NCBI GenBank assembly: GCA_021772635.1
Contig: JAJFLP010000055.1
Location: 1-37,509, forward strand
Length of the DNA: 37,509 nt
Direction of reading: 5' to 3'
Origin: Verrucomicrobiota bacterium
Lineage (GTDB): Bacteria > Verrucomicrobiota > Lentisphaeria > JABSQK01 > JAJFLO01
Below the pieces are notes generated by a model. It ran no database searches. It saw only the letters and a list, made by a program, of their open reading frames with translations, and was not told the DNA's origin. Position numbers and translations under genes: made by a program. This document shows positions 7,169 to 15,424 of the stretch, in pieces (positions within the stretch are counted from its first letter, which is position 1; each line of letters begins with the position of its first letter).

Positions 7169-7171
7169 ACG

Positions 7172-7219
7172 CTCAAAAACTTGAAACTGGAGGTCTGACC
7201 CTAGCGGCTCCCTAGCGGC
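7172..7219. repeat. Isolated unit of the 8 kb tandem repeat
   Basis: CTCAAAAACTTGAAACTGGA then GGTCTGACCCTAGCGGC matches the core of the array at 8020-8298. Confidence 0.85.
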
Positions 7220-7222
7220 GCA

Positions 7223-7282
7223 AAAATTCAGACAGATAATTCTATCTACAATCTTCTAAATTCTCTATACTTTCGGTATAGT
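7223..7282 (+). repeat. Leader repeat, copy 1
   Basis: A 60 bp sequence (CAGACAGATAATTCTATCTA ... CTATACTTTCGGTATAG) is repeated at 7924-8001 and 11229-11312. It contains the hairpin CTATAC-TTTCG-GTATAG and ends one base before the ATG of the YhcH-like gene, so it supplies the whole 5' leader. No Shine-Dalgarno sequence is present. Confidence 0.85.
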
Positions 7283-7735
7283 ATGATTTATGATCGCATC
7301 GAAAACTTCAAAGATTACATAAACACACACCAGGGCTTCGCCGAAGTTGCTGAATTTCTGGATTCAGTCCCACTGGCGGAGCGTCAGGATGGGAGGCATA
7401 CCATCAGTGACACCGGTGCGTATGTGAGTATTGACCGTTATCAAACTCGAACACCTGCAGAGTGCGTTCTTGAGTGTCACCGGGAATATATCGATATTCA
7501 GGTTATGATCGAAGGTACGGAACGCATGGGAGTCTGTCACAGGGGCAACTGTGTCGCGGATGTCTATGATCCCGAAACGGATTTTCAGGCACTGCAGGGC
7601 GCCGCCGAGTTCCTGGAATTTCGAACCGGCACCTTCATGGTTTTCTTCCTGCAGGATGCCCACATGCCGCAAGTAATTGCCGGCGAATTTCCAGCCACGG
7701 TAAGGAAGGCCGTATTCAAAGTTCCTCAGGGATAA
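7283..7735 (+). CDS. YhcH/YjgK/YiaL family protein
   Basis: 150 aa, the usual length of the DUF386 (YhcH/YjgK/YiaL, EbgC-like) family of small cupin-like proteins. These are linked to sugar or sialic-acid metabolism and to the beta subunit of Ebg beta-galactosidase. Family marks visible are ECHREYIDIQVMIEG (about 61-78), the AEFLEFRTGTFMVFFLQDAHMP stretch near 108-130 with its conserved H, and the closing VRKAVFKV. It is cytoplasmic with no signal peptide. It stands alone, without sugar genes around it. The leader repeat abuts its ATG with no ribosome site, so translation is either leaderless or weak. Confidence 0.88.
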   Translation: MIYDRIENFKDYINTHQGFAEVAEFLDSVPLAERQDGRHTISDTGAYVSIDRYQTRTPAECVLECHREYIDIQVMIEGTERMGVCHRGNCVADVYDPETDFQALQGAAEFLEFRTGTFMVFFLQDAHMPQVIAGEFPATVRKAVFKVPQG

Positions 7736-7767
7736 TTCGTATACGTCGCTCCATATTCCACTGTATC

Positions 7768-7854
7768 TTAATCCCACCAGTGGGTTTAATTCCCCGGTCT
7801 GCTGTCTGGCACGAACGTAGTAAAGCTTTAAGAGTCTTTAATGCCTCGTGGGCT
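7768..7854. repeat. CCCACNNGTGGG element, copy 1
   Basis: TTAATCCCACCAGTGGGTTT then AATTCCCCG, CTGCTGTC, ACGAACGTAG and ATGCCTCGTGGGC are shared in the same order with 29284-29374 upstream of rpsB. The element can form a CCCAC-NN-GTGGG hairpin. It lies after the YhcH-like gene. Confidence 0.8.
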
Positions 7855-7923
7855 TGATTTCGGGACTTTTTAATCGCCGGGAGAATTTATACTAAGCCTC
7901 AACAGGTTTTCGAAAACGGGAGT

Positions 7924-8001
7924 AAAATTCAGACAGATAATTCTATCTACTATCTTCTGAATTCTCTATACTTTCGGTATAGCAATTATTCGTTGCTAAT
8001 A
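7924..8001 (+). repeat. Leader repeat, copy 2
   Basis: This copy matches 11229-11312 through GGTATAGCAATTATTCGTTG and lacks the ACTGC palindrome. No gene follows directly. The sequence passes into the tandem array. Confidence 0.85.
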
Positions 8002-8019
8002 ACATGGATCCGTAAAGTG

Positions 8020-8298
8020 GGACCGATTTCTTATCGAGACAGATGATCTTCGAAAAGACGGAACACACTCAAAAACTTGAAACTGGAGGTCTGACCCTAA
8101 CGGCCCCGATTTCTTATCGAGACAGATGATCTTCGAAAAGATGGAACACACTCAAAAACTTGAAACTGGAGGTCTGACCCTAACGGCGGATGATCTTCGA
8201 AAAGACGGAACACACTCAAAAACTTGAAACTGGAGGTCTGACCCTAACGGCCTCTCAAAAACTTGAAACTGGAGGTCTGACCCTAACGGCCTAACGGC
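8020..8298 (+). repeat. Tandem array with progressively shorter units
   Basis: Four units all end in AACTGGAGGTCTGACCCTAA and CGGC but start at successively later points: about 84 bp (8020), 83 bp (8105), 65 bp (8188) and 38 bp (8253). An extra CTAACGG follows. The full unit begins GATTTCTTATCGAGACAGAT. It lies beyond the 3' end of the histidine kinase gene. No ORF spans it. Confidence 0.9.
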
Positions 8299-8303
8299 GT
8301 CCT

Positions 8304-8326
8304 GCATTATGCACGAATTTCGTGCT
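8304..8326. repeat. Small palindrome GCACGAATTTCGTGC
   Basis: A near-perfect 15-base palindrome followed by TTTTATT on the plus strand. ATGCACGAA is also seen just inside the MITE at 15824, so this may be an old transposon end. A terminator role is possible but the loop would be very tight. Confidence 0.35.
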
Positions 8327-8331
8327 TTTAT

Positions 8332-10923
8332 TCATTCCAGAAATTGCCCGAGAATTTCGAGTACCTGCCTAGGATATACCGGCTTAGCAAGATGAGAGTT
8401 ACAGCCTGCCGCAAGGCATTGTTGAATCGATACTTCGTCGGCGTTACCGGTCAGGGCGATGATCGGTAGATTTCGGAATTCCTGACGCTCGCGCAACTTT
8501 CTGGTGGCGGACAGGCCATCCATTACCGGCATGCGAATATCCATGAAAATCAATTCAGGCTGACCAGAAATCGCTCTTTCGATCGCTTCTGCCCCGTCCT
8601 TAGCTATCAAGATCGTATGATTCTCTATTTGGAGGATATCTACCATTAATTTCCGATTCGCCTCATTGTCTTCGACAACGAGAATTCGATGTGTCGACGG
8701 ACTCGCTCTCTTGGCATTGGGAGTCTGGGTAGCGTCTTGCTTGGATTCCGGAGATATATATAAGAAGGTAAACCAAAAGGTGCTACCCGTCTGCCCATCA
8801 CTGGTAACCCCTATCGATCCTCCTAGCATGCGAGCAAGGCGTTTCGCCAACGCCAGGCCAATACCCGTACCACCTAACCCTGCATCACGATGATTATCAA
8901 CCTGATAGAATTCAGAAAAGATATTGATCTGCTTATTCTTGGGAACTCCGATACCCTGATCGGTAACCTCAATCTTTACGAACTCTCGCCCTTGCAGGGT
9001 CACGGTGACTTTTATTTCGCCATCGTCAGGTGAGTATTTTATAGCGTTGGAGAGAAGATTGATAAGAATCTGCTTTAAAACTTTCTCGTCGCCGGAGAGC
9101 AACGTTAGAGACGAGGCAATAACTGGCCTTATCTTCAACTTCTTCTCTGATAATTCAGTGTTCAACATGTCAATGACGGAATTGATCAGTTTCGGCATTT
9201 CTATCAGTCCTATGTCGACCGTCATCGCGCCAGTGTCAACCTTAGCAATATCCAATAAATCGCTGATTAAGGACAGTAAATGCTTGCCGCTGTCATTTAC
9301 CGTTTCGACGTAGTCCATTTGCTTTTCATTCAGCTCACCGTAATGCTCGATTTGTAGTAAATCCGTGAATCCAATGATTGCATTAAGCGGTGTCCTTAAT
9401 TCATGACTCATATTCGCAAGAAGTCGAGACTTCTCATTATTGGCAAGTTCGGCGTCCTCTTTAGTTGCCCGTAGTTCGCACTCCAGTCGCTTTCTTCGAA
9501 CGGCATAGACGATCGCGTTTACGAGTCGCAGACAAGTCAATTCCTTCTTGATGAGGTAATCTTGAGTTCCATGTTCCAATAATTTCCGGGCCAACGTTTC
9601 ATGTCGCGTCGATGCCAGCGCGATAGCCGGGATCTTCGGCGAAACTTGGGCTAGGCATTCAAGAATTTCGTCTGTGGAGGTTTCTGCAAAGCCGATGTCG
9701 ATAATGACAAAATCAAAATCTTCATCCTGTTCTAGAATGATGGGCTGGTGATCTGGAGTATTGATTAGGATTACATCAATAATATTATGGGCACCGCTGC
9801 CACACCGTATCATTTCATGTATAAGATCTCCTTGAAAACTACTACTAGTCAGTAATAAAATACGTTGTGGTAAGTCATCGATTACAGATCGCGGGGGTGT
9901 TTCCAAATTGCTCCTCTGGACCATCATGATTCCAGATTCATCCCAAATTCTGCTGGCGTAGATCTGCGACTCAACAGAATTCTTTTCGTCACTTTCGAAT
10001 AACGTGCGGACTACCGCTGGGAGGGCGCGCTCCATCATAACCAAACCGTGAATAGTGGCTAAATCGACTGGATCAAGACCTAAGGACTTACCAACATAAT
10101 AGATTGCCCTCCGCTCCATTTCAGAATAAATATCGTCGGCCTCAGCAACTTTGATAGCAATGTATATCATTCGATGCAGCGCGGACTCATCGACGGCCCG
10201 TAGTTCTTCCAGGTGTTGATCGAGGTTCGCTTGATGCCAAGGAAAAGTTTTCCAGTTCTCCAAGATGGTGTCCGACGCGCCATGAATGCGGCCAAAATCG
10301 AGCAGGCGGCCCATCTCACTCGATGCAATTTCGCCATCGGCCCCAGCGATAATGAGTACTAATTGTCCGATATTACGAATATTGTCTCCGGAAAGTCCTG
10401 CAAAAACAATTGGCTCGCGATCATGAAGATTAATTTCATAAATAGTTTGGTCCGGATCCCCTGCGCTCTCGGCTGATCCTCCTACAATTCGGTGACGTGA
10501 CTTGATGACTACGTTTCCTAATTCGACCAAAGCCTCTGCCGCAGCAACGATTGTAGGAGAGATGTCTAGACTCGCTGCAAGTTTTCTTATCGCCGCTCTT
10601 TCTTCAAAGGCGTAATCTCCGTCTGCGGAAGCTATCTTGATCGAGTGGTATAGGATCCACTGTTGACAAGATTTACTTAGGCTGGCGAAAAGCGGTGCGT
10701 AGCTGTCGATTGCGGTGTTCGCCCAATCAAATTCTTGCCATTTGGAAATGAGCGACTCGCTTGCGTTCATATCACGAAATAGCGATATGAAAAATTCCAT
10801 TTCCTGCTTTGCCACTAGCCCGTCTGCTCCGGAAAGAATAAGCATTATTTCTCCGATATCAGAAATTGTATCCTGCTCGATTTCTCCAGGTATGGTCGCT
10901 AAAAAATCATTATAACTATACAT
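8332..10923 (-). CDS. Hybrid sensor histidine kinase with two TerB-like domains
   Basis: A longer GTG start at 11013 lacks a ribosome site. ATG at 10923 has AAAGGA upstream, giving 863 aa. Order of domains: TerB-like 1 (about 21-135, LSGADGLVAKQE and IASADGDYAFEE), TerB-like 2 (about 182-300, IAGADGEIASSE and VAEADDIYSEME), receiver 1 (about 353-470, VIIDIGF with D409), HisKA with MSHELRTPLN (H507), HATPase with NLLSNAIKY and GGTGIGL, and receiver 2 (about 745-860, IFMDIRMPVMDG, D795). There is no membrane segment, so it is a cytoplasmic sensor. TerB-type helical domains with paired acidic motifs may bind metal or partners. No cognate regulator gene is adjacent. A dispersed ACTGC element lies upstream at 11094-11186. 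Confidence 0.92.
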   Translation of the reverse strand: MYSYNDFLATIPGEIEQDTISDIGEIMLILSGADGLVAKQEMEFFISLFRDMNASESLISKWQEFDWANTAIDSYAPLFASLSKSCQQWILYHSIKIASADGDYAFEERAAIRKLAASLDISPTIVAAAEALVELGNVVIKSRHRIVGGSAESAGDPDQTIYEINLHDREPIVFAGLSGDNIRNIGQLVLIIAGADGEIASSEMGRLLDFGRIHGASDTILENWKTFPWHQANLDQHLEELRAVDESALHRMIYIAIKVAEADDIYSEMERRAIYYVGKSLGLDPVDLATIHGLVMMERALPAVVRTLFESDEKNSVESQIYASRIWDESGIMMVQRSNLETPPRSVIDDLPQRILLLTSSSFQGDLIHEMIRCGSGAHNIIDVILINTPDHQPIILEQDEDFDFVIIDIGFAETSTDEILECLAQVSPKIPAIALASTRHETLARKLLEHGTQDYLIKKELTCLRLVNAIVYAVRRKRLECELRATKEDAELANNEKSRLLANMSHELRTPLNAIIGFTDLLQIEHYGELNEKQMDYVETVNDSGKHLLSLISDLLDIAKVDTGAMTVDIGLIEMPKLINSVIDMLNTELSEKKLKIRPVIASSLTLLSGDEKVLKQILINLLSNAIKYSPDDGEIKVTVTLQGREFVKIEVTDQGIGVPKNKQINIFSEFYQVDNHRDAGLGGTGIGLALAKRLARMLGGSIGVTSDGQTGSTFWFTFLYISPESKQDATQTPNAKRASPSTHRILVVEDNEANRKLMVDILQIENHTILIAKDGAEAIERAISGQPELIFMDIRMPVMDGLSATRKLRERQEFRNLPIIALTGNADEVSIQQCLAAGCNSHLAKPVYPRQVLEILGQFLE

Positions 10924-11093
10924 TACCGAAAATTCCTTTGAGGGTGGTGCGTATGCTATCCAGTCGATGCGGCAACGTGCCCGCTTGGCACCGGGTAGTT
11001 CAAATTCGCTCACTTATGAGCAGTCAATCAAGTTCACTTTTTGTTACAATAATCCGACTGTTTAGATTAGGACAGATGGTCGATAGTATATAC

Positions 11094-11186
11094 TATACTG
11101 CAAGCAGTACAATTTTTGGATAGCTTCGAGTTTATCAGCCAAGAATTTCCGAACGATATTTCGAAAACTCCATGACTTTCGGTATA
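11094..11186 (-). repeat. ACTGC dispersed element, upstream of the histidine kinase
   Basis: Read on the minus strand: TATACCGAAAGT, a loop, then TTTTCGAAATATCGTTCGG forming the hairpin, a spacer containing CCAAAAATTGT, then ACTGCTTGCAGTATA. The palindrome end faces the kinase gene, about 170 bp from its ATG. Confidence 0.85.
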
Positions 11187-11228
11187 TTTAAGCTTTCCCG
11201 TCCAGATCACAGGGATTTTGAAGATTGT

Positions 11229-11312
11229 AAAATGTATAGGCGGTTAATTCTATCTACGATCTTCTAAATTCTTTATACTTTCGGTATAGCAATTATTCGT
11301 TGCTATACTGCT
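11229..11312 (+). repeat. Leader repeat, copy 3, ending in the ACTGC palindrome
   Basis: TTAATTCTATCTACGATCTT leads to the CTTTATACTTTCGGTATAG hairpin region, AGCAATTATTCGTTGCT and then ACTGCTTGCAGT, 12 bases before the ATG of the helicase. It links the leader-repeat family with the ACTGC family. Confidence 0.85.
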
Positions 11313-11324
11313 TGCAGTCTAGTC

Positions 11325-13028
11325 ATGAAACAACAAGAAGCCTTAGCTATACTAAAATCCGGTAAGAACGTATTCCTGACGGGGTCCGCAGGCAGTGGAA
11401 AAACCTATGTGCTCAATCAATACATTCGTTACCTGAAAGACCGAAAAATTCGAGTTGCGGTAACAGCGTCTACTGGAATTGCCGCGACGCACATGAACGG
11501 TATGACCATACATTCGTGGTCGGGGATCGGGGTTAAGAGTGCTATTGGTGATCGTGATTTGAGGGCAATGCAATCGAAAAAGTACCTGACCAAAAAACTC
11601 GAGAAGGCGAAAGTACTCATTGTTGATGAAGTCTCGATGCTACATAGGATTCAGATCGACATGGTCAATATGGTCTTGCGATTTTTTCAGGAACCTGACG
11701 TTGCATTCGGCGGCGTTCAAATTGTTCTTTCCGGCGACTTTTTTCAGCTGCCGCCAGTCGGAAATTCGAATGAGTCGAACAGAGAGAAGTTTGCTTTTAT
11801 GTCCCAATCCTGGTTGGATGCGAATCTTACGATTTGCTATCTCACGGAACAATACCGACAGAGTGACACTGAATTAAATGGCATATTGAACGAAATTCGG
11901 AGCGGGCAGGTTTCGGCGCGCGCTGTCGGTCTCTTACATAGGGCACAAGAGACCGGGCTGAGTTTTAACCCTACAAAATTGTTTACCCACAACATCGACG
12001 TCGATCGCCTGAACGGTGAACATCTGCGTGGATTATCAGGGGAGGAAAGGGAATACAAGTGTGTAACGACAGGAAATGAAAAGTTAATTGAATCACTCAC
12101 GAAATCTGTCCTGGCGGAAGAGAAGCTGGAATTGCGGGTGGGTGCCAAGGTCATGTTTGTGAAGAACAATTACGATAAAGGCTATGTGAACGGGACTCAG
12201 GGTAAGGTGGTTGGCTATTCGGAATCGGGTTTTCCCGAAGTTCGCCTAACGAGAGGAAGCGTGATTACGGCTGACCGGGAAACCTGGTCGATGGATGATG
12301 ACAGGGGGAAATCGCTGGCTTCGTTTTCCCAGATTCCGCTCAGGTTGGCTTGGGCAATTACCGTGCACAAAAGTCAGGGTATGACCCTGGATGCAGCCGA
12401 AATAGATTTGAGTAAAACCTTCGAAAGAGGTCAGGGGTATGTGGCCTTGTCGCGGCTGAAGGATTTGAAAGGATTACGCCTTTCCGGATTTAACGGGATT
12501 GCCTTGGAGGTGGACCCTTTAGCGGGGAAGGCGGACAAACGATTTAGAGAACTGTCCGATGAAGCGGAAGTTAGACATGAGAAAAAGGTCTTGGAAAAGG
12601 AAGCAGTAGCCTTCGTAACACGTTGTGGCGGAATAACTGATAGTAGAGAAATAGAGAAGGTAGCCAAGAAGAGAAAAGAAAAAAAGAAACAGCCTCAGAA
12701 ATCAACTTATCTCATCACCAAAGATTATTTGGGGAAAGGATTGTCGATCAATGAAATAGCTGATATTCGGGGTATTGCCAGGAGCACCGTTGCCGAACAC
12801 ATCCTAAAAATAAAAGAGCAAGATCCGTCGGTTGACATAACGCCGTACAGACCTTCTGACGCCGTTACAGAAAGGATACAAACCGCTTCCGATAAGCTGA
12901 TTGCGGATGGAAATAAAGAAAATTTTCGACCTGATGGTTCGTTGCGTTTGAAAGCTTTGTTCGATACGATGAATCAGGAAATCGGATATGACGAAATCAA
13001 GCTTGCACTTGCCTTCGCTAAAAAATAA
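11325..13028 (+). CDS. PIF1-type helicase with C-terminal helix-turn-helix
   Basis: 567 aa, superfamily 1B DNA helicase of the PIF1/RecD2 type. Walker A GSAGSGKT (20-27), motif Ia ASTGIAA (48-54), Walker B VLIVDEVSML (97-106), motif III LSGDFFQLPPVG (135-146), QYR near 176-178, ITVHKSQGMTLD (345-356) and YVALSR (372-377). A basic linker (450-459) leads to a helix-turn-helix of the HTH_40 kind (SINEIADIRGIARSTVAEHI, 474-493), also seen at the end of several bacterial PIF1 and RecQ proteins. It should unwind DNA 5' to 3' in repair or replication restart. No ribosome site precedes ATG; the ACTGC palindrome is 12 bp upstream. Its 3' end overlaps the convergent ERCC4 gene by 55 bp. Confidence 0.92.
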   Translation: MKQQEALAILKSGKNVFLTGSAGSGKTYVLNQYIRYLKDRKIRVAVTASTGIAATHMNGMTIHSWSGIGVKSAIGDRDLRAMQSKKYLTKKLEKAKVLIVDEVSMLHRIQIDMVNMVLRFFQEPDVAFGGVQIVLSGDFFQLPPVGNSNESNREKFAFMSQSWLDANLTICYLTEQYRQSDTELNGILNEIRSGQVSARAVGLLHRAQETGLSFNPTKLFTHNIDVDRLNGEHLRGLSGEEREYKCVTTGNEKLIESLTKSVLAEEKLELRVGAKVMFVKNNYDKGYVNGTQGKVVGYSESGFPEVRLTRGSVITADRETWSMDDDRGKSLASFSQIPLRLAWAITVHKSQGMTLDAAEIDLSKTFERGQGYVALSRLKDLKGLRLSGFNGIALEVDPLAGKADKRFRELSDEAEVRHEKKVLEKEAVAFVTRCGGITDSREIEKVAKKRKEKKKQPQKSTYLITKDYLGKGLSINEIADIRGIARSTVAEHILKIKEQDPSVDITPYRPSDAVTERIQTASDKLIADGNKENFRPDGSLRLKALFDTMNQEIGYDEIKLALAFAKK

Positions 13029-13702
13029 TGGGAGTTGTCAAATTCCTTAGCAGATTCAAACAGTATAGCGCGTAGTCTCTTCGCGAAGTACGCGCAGGAT
13101 CTTATCAACTTTCTTTTCCCCAATCCCGGAATCTTTTCCAGATCCTTCTGATTCGCTTTACAAATATTCTCGATCGTCACAAATTCGGCAAGCAGGTTAT
13201 TCGCTAATTTGGGCCCGACCCCCGGCAGGCTGCGAAGGACATGTACTTTTTGTGTTGATAATCGTTTCGGACGCGAACTTGTTAACACGCCGGATTTCTG
13301 TCCAATGCGCTTTCGCTGCTGGAGCAGACAATGAAGGTACCATGCACTTTCCGTTTGGTTCCGGCTACGGAGCACGGGGATACGAAACGTTTGTGCTAAG
13401 GTGACCAATGCTCCCTTTACGGAATCGAGTGTAATCTTGTGATTGAGTTGGGTGAACGATTTGCCTTCGATGAGTATCACCGGATTCCTGGTGATCGAAG
13501 AGAGCCGGTATGCCTGGCGAAATAGTCGGCCATCTATGATCGAAAGGCAAAAGTCATCAACAGTCTTGCGCTCAACAATTGTATCAGGCGGGATGCTGTA
13601 GTCGCCGACCTTCAGTTCTTCAATTCGAATAGTGACGTGGAATTCATCACGCAATTCGTTCAGCAACATTTCCGCATGTTCACGATGATCGACTAATATC
13701 AT
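12974..13702 (-). CDS. ERCC4-domain nuclease with tandem HhH motifs
   Basis: An XPF/Hef-type nuclease of 242 aa. The start at 13702 has GGAAAAGA just upstream and opens directly into the family's N-terminus (ILVDHRE, residues 2-8). A TTG at 13762 would add 20 residues with no support. Active-site marks are DHRE (5-8), GD (33-34) and VERKTVDD (43-50, the ERKxxxD signature). Two helix-hairpin-helix motifs follow: LPGVGPKLA (159-167) and IPGLGKRKL (191-199). It is therefore a structure-specific DNA endonuclease candidate acting on forks, flaps or crosslinks. This architecture is normal in archaea and patchy in bacteria. Its last 55 bp overlap the end of the PIF1 helicase gene tail to tail, so the two cannot share a terminator. 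Confidence 0.9.
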   Translation of the reverse strand: MILVDHREHAEMLLNELRDEFHVTIRIEELKVGDYSIPPDTIVERKTVDDFCLSIIDGRLFRQAYRLSSITRNPVILIEGKSFTQLNHKITLDSVKGALVTLAQTFRIPVLRSRNQTESAWYLHCLLQQRKRIGQKSGVLTSSRPKRLSTQKVHVLRSLPGVGPKLANNLLAEFVTIENICKANQKDLEKIPGLGKRKLIRSCAYFAKRLRAILFESAKEFDNSHYFLAKASASLISSYPIS

Positions 13703-14116
13703 TTCTTTTCCGGTACTGGCGCGATGAATATTCTCGTCTTGCAAAGCCGTTGGGGACGCCAATGGCCCCCCCCCAATGGCGCCGGACTATAAGCCGGAGT
13801 ACTTGGTTCAAGGGTGATATTCCCAATAAATTTAGTGTTGATGATACAATAGGTCAATAAATACCATCATGCCCCTATTGAAATTCAATGGGCCGCCCCT
13901 TCTTTCAGCTCAATCGAGTAGCGAGAGAAATTTTGAAAGTGAAAAGCAATACAGTCTCATTCGAAACAATGCCATTCTGCTAATTAGTAAAGGAAGATAG
14001 CGAATTGGCTGGTCTTCGACAAGAATATGCTGGGTTGCCACCGCGTGACCGGCGAATAACTGCTGACTGGTAATATCATTCCAATATCGCCGGAGACGCG
14101 TTTAACGGATCATCAG
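13703..14116. other. Intergenic region with C tract and repeat
   Basis: Bases 13775-13806 (AATGGCGCCGGACTATAAGC onward) are repeated at 15343-15373. A C8 tract precedes. A plus-strand frame near 13990-14070 looks weakly coding (AGLRQEYAGLPPRDRR) but has stops upstream and no start. It may be a relic. Confidence 0.5.
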
Positions 14117-14965
14117 ATGAGTGAATACCAATATTATGAATTTCAGGCGATTGATCAGGCTTTGTCAGAAGAGGAAAGAGCCGAAATTGGTAGTTGGTCC
14201 AGCCGCACAACACCAACGGCCACTCAAGCAATTTTTACCTACAGTTACAGCGACTTTCCCAGGTCTTCCGAGAAAGTTCTGGCCAAGTATTTCGATGCCA
14301 TGCTATATTTGACGAATTGGGGGACGAAACAGCTCATATTTCGGTTCCCTCAGAATGTGGTCGATTCGAAATCACTTGCTCTATATTCTCACGCTGATTC
14401 AGTATCTGTTGTCACGAATGAAAAGTACGTAATTCTCAACATAAACCTGTCCGAAGAAGAAGGTGAAAATATGATCGAAGGGGAGGGCTGGTTGTCATTA
14501 TTATTACCACTCCGGGATGATATAATGACCGGTGATTATCGAGTGTTGTATTTGGCTTGGCTCCAAGCCATAGCCATGGAATACGAACTGGAGGAATTTG
14601 AAGAGAATCTTGAACCTCCCGTACCGGCCAATCACCAGTCTATGACACCCGCGTTAGAGAGTTTCGTGGATTTGTTCGAAATAGACGATGGCCTACTCGC
14701 TTTCGCGGCGGAGAATAGTGCAACCGTTGACAAGAAACCAGTGATCGATATCGAGAATGCCGTTGATCAGTTGACCGATAAGGATCGTACCGACTTTTTG
14801 GTTCGCCTTGCCACCGGTGAGTCCCACGTTAGGGCGAAATTGTTGAAAAGGCTCCAAACACTCAATTTCAATGAAAACCAGAAAAGTCAACCGCTGAAAA
14901 AGAGACGAACCGTATCCGAAATGTTGTCTTCGGAACGGGACATATTTGAGGACTGTGGAGGGTAG
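14117..14965 (+). CDS. Conserved hypothetical protein, 282 aa
   Basis: The N-terminus (MSEYQYYEFQAIDQALSEEE) and the segment YFDAMLYLTNWGTKQLIFRF (about 58-77) match, from memory, a widespread uncharacterised bacterial family with the same opening. It is acidic and cytoplasmic with no membrane helix. The middle contains GEGWLSLLLPLRDDIMTGDY and the C-terminus is helical and basic. No characterised function is known to me. It has no operon partner. The minus-strand gene at 15425 converges on it across a repeat-rich gap. ACGGA about 13 bases before the ATG is a weak ribosome site. Confidence 0.75.
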   Translation: MSEYQYYEFQAIDQALSEEERAEIGSWSSRTTPTATQAIFTYSYSDFPRSSEKVLAKYFDAMLYLTNWGTKQLIFRFPQNVVDSKSLALYSHADSVSVVTNEKYVILNINLSEEEGENMIEGEGWLSLLLPLRDDIMTGDYRVLYLAWLQAIAMEYELEEFEENLEPPVPANHQSMTPALESFVDLFEIDDGLLAFAAENSATVDKKPVIDIENAVDQLTDKDRTDFLVRLATGESHVRAKLLKRLQTLNFNENQKSQPLKKRRTVSEMLSSERDIFEDCGG

Positions 14966-14966
14966 T

Positions 14967-15035
14967 TATACCGAACGTATTCCTTTTTTATATCGTTCGA
15001 TATCTCTCACGCAGTCATTTTAAAGTCGTCTCCGC
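14967..15035 (+). repeat. ACTGC dispersed element, truncated
   Basis: TATACCGAACG, a loop and ATATCGTTCGATATCTCTC, then GCAGTCATTTTAAAGTCGTC, match the hairpin and spacer half of the element at 16063. The ACTGC palindrome is missing. It starts two bases after the stop of the 282-aa gene. Confidence 0.75.
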
Positions 15036-15424
15036 ATTAGCGAAGCCGCTGTCCGCTTTTACGAATGGTCGGTATTTGTCGATTACATACCACTTGGAAT
15101 TCTTGTGGTTGTTGATGGGTGGCGTCGTGCATCGCTGCAGCGGTCAATAATCCGACGTATTCACGCCTGATTCAGCCTCGGTGCGTCGAAACGTGTATCT
15201 ACCGTGTGCATGAAGGTGGTCTACAAAATTAGATAAATGATTAAATATATACGAAGACATATTGGTTTGTTCTCGAATAAGAAGAATTTTTGCATGTAAT
15301 AACACAGGGCGAGCGCCCTTACAACCTCACCAAATAAGGATCCATTGGCGCCGGACTATAAGCGTGGCTACTGGATTTACTGCAATGAGAATAGTACAGT
15401 TCCGATGACGCTTTACGGGACACG
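15036..15424. other. Intergenic, no gene seen
   Basis: Apart from the 15343-15373 repeat unit (ATTGGCGCCGGACTATAAGC), no ORF with a start signal or recognisable product was found. Confidence 0.5.

Larger units (their letters stand above)
6936..7170. repeat. Diverged duplication, copy 2 (partner 453-692)
   Basis: Same orientation as copy 1. It begins immediately outside the right inverted-repeat arm and breaks off in the 69-aa gene, where a GGTCTGACCC repeat unit is joined. Confidence 0.85.

Noticed and set aside
8020-8298. CRISPR-like array
   Set aside because: Units are contiguous, differ in length, share only the right end and have no unique spacers of constant size; no cas genes.
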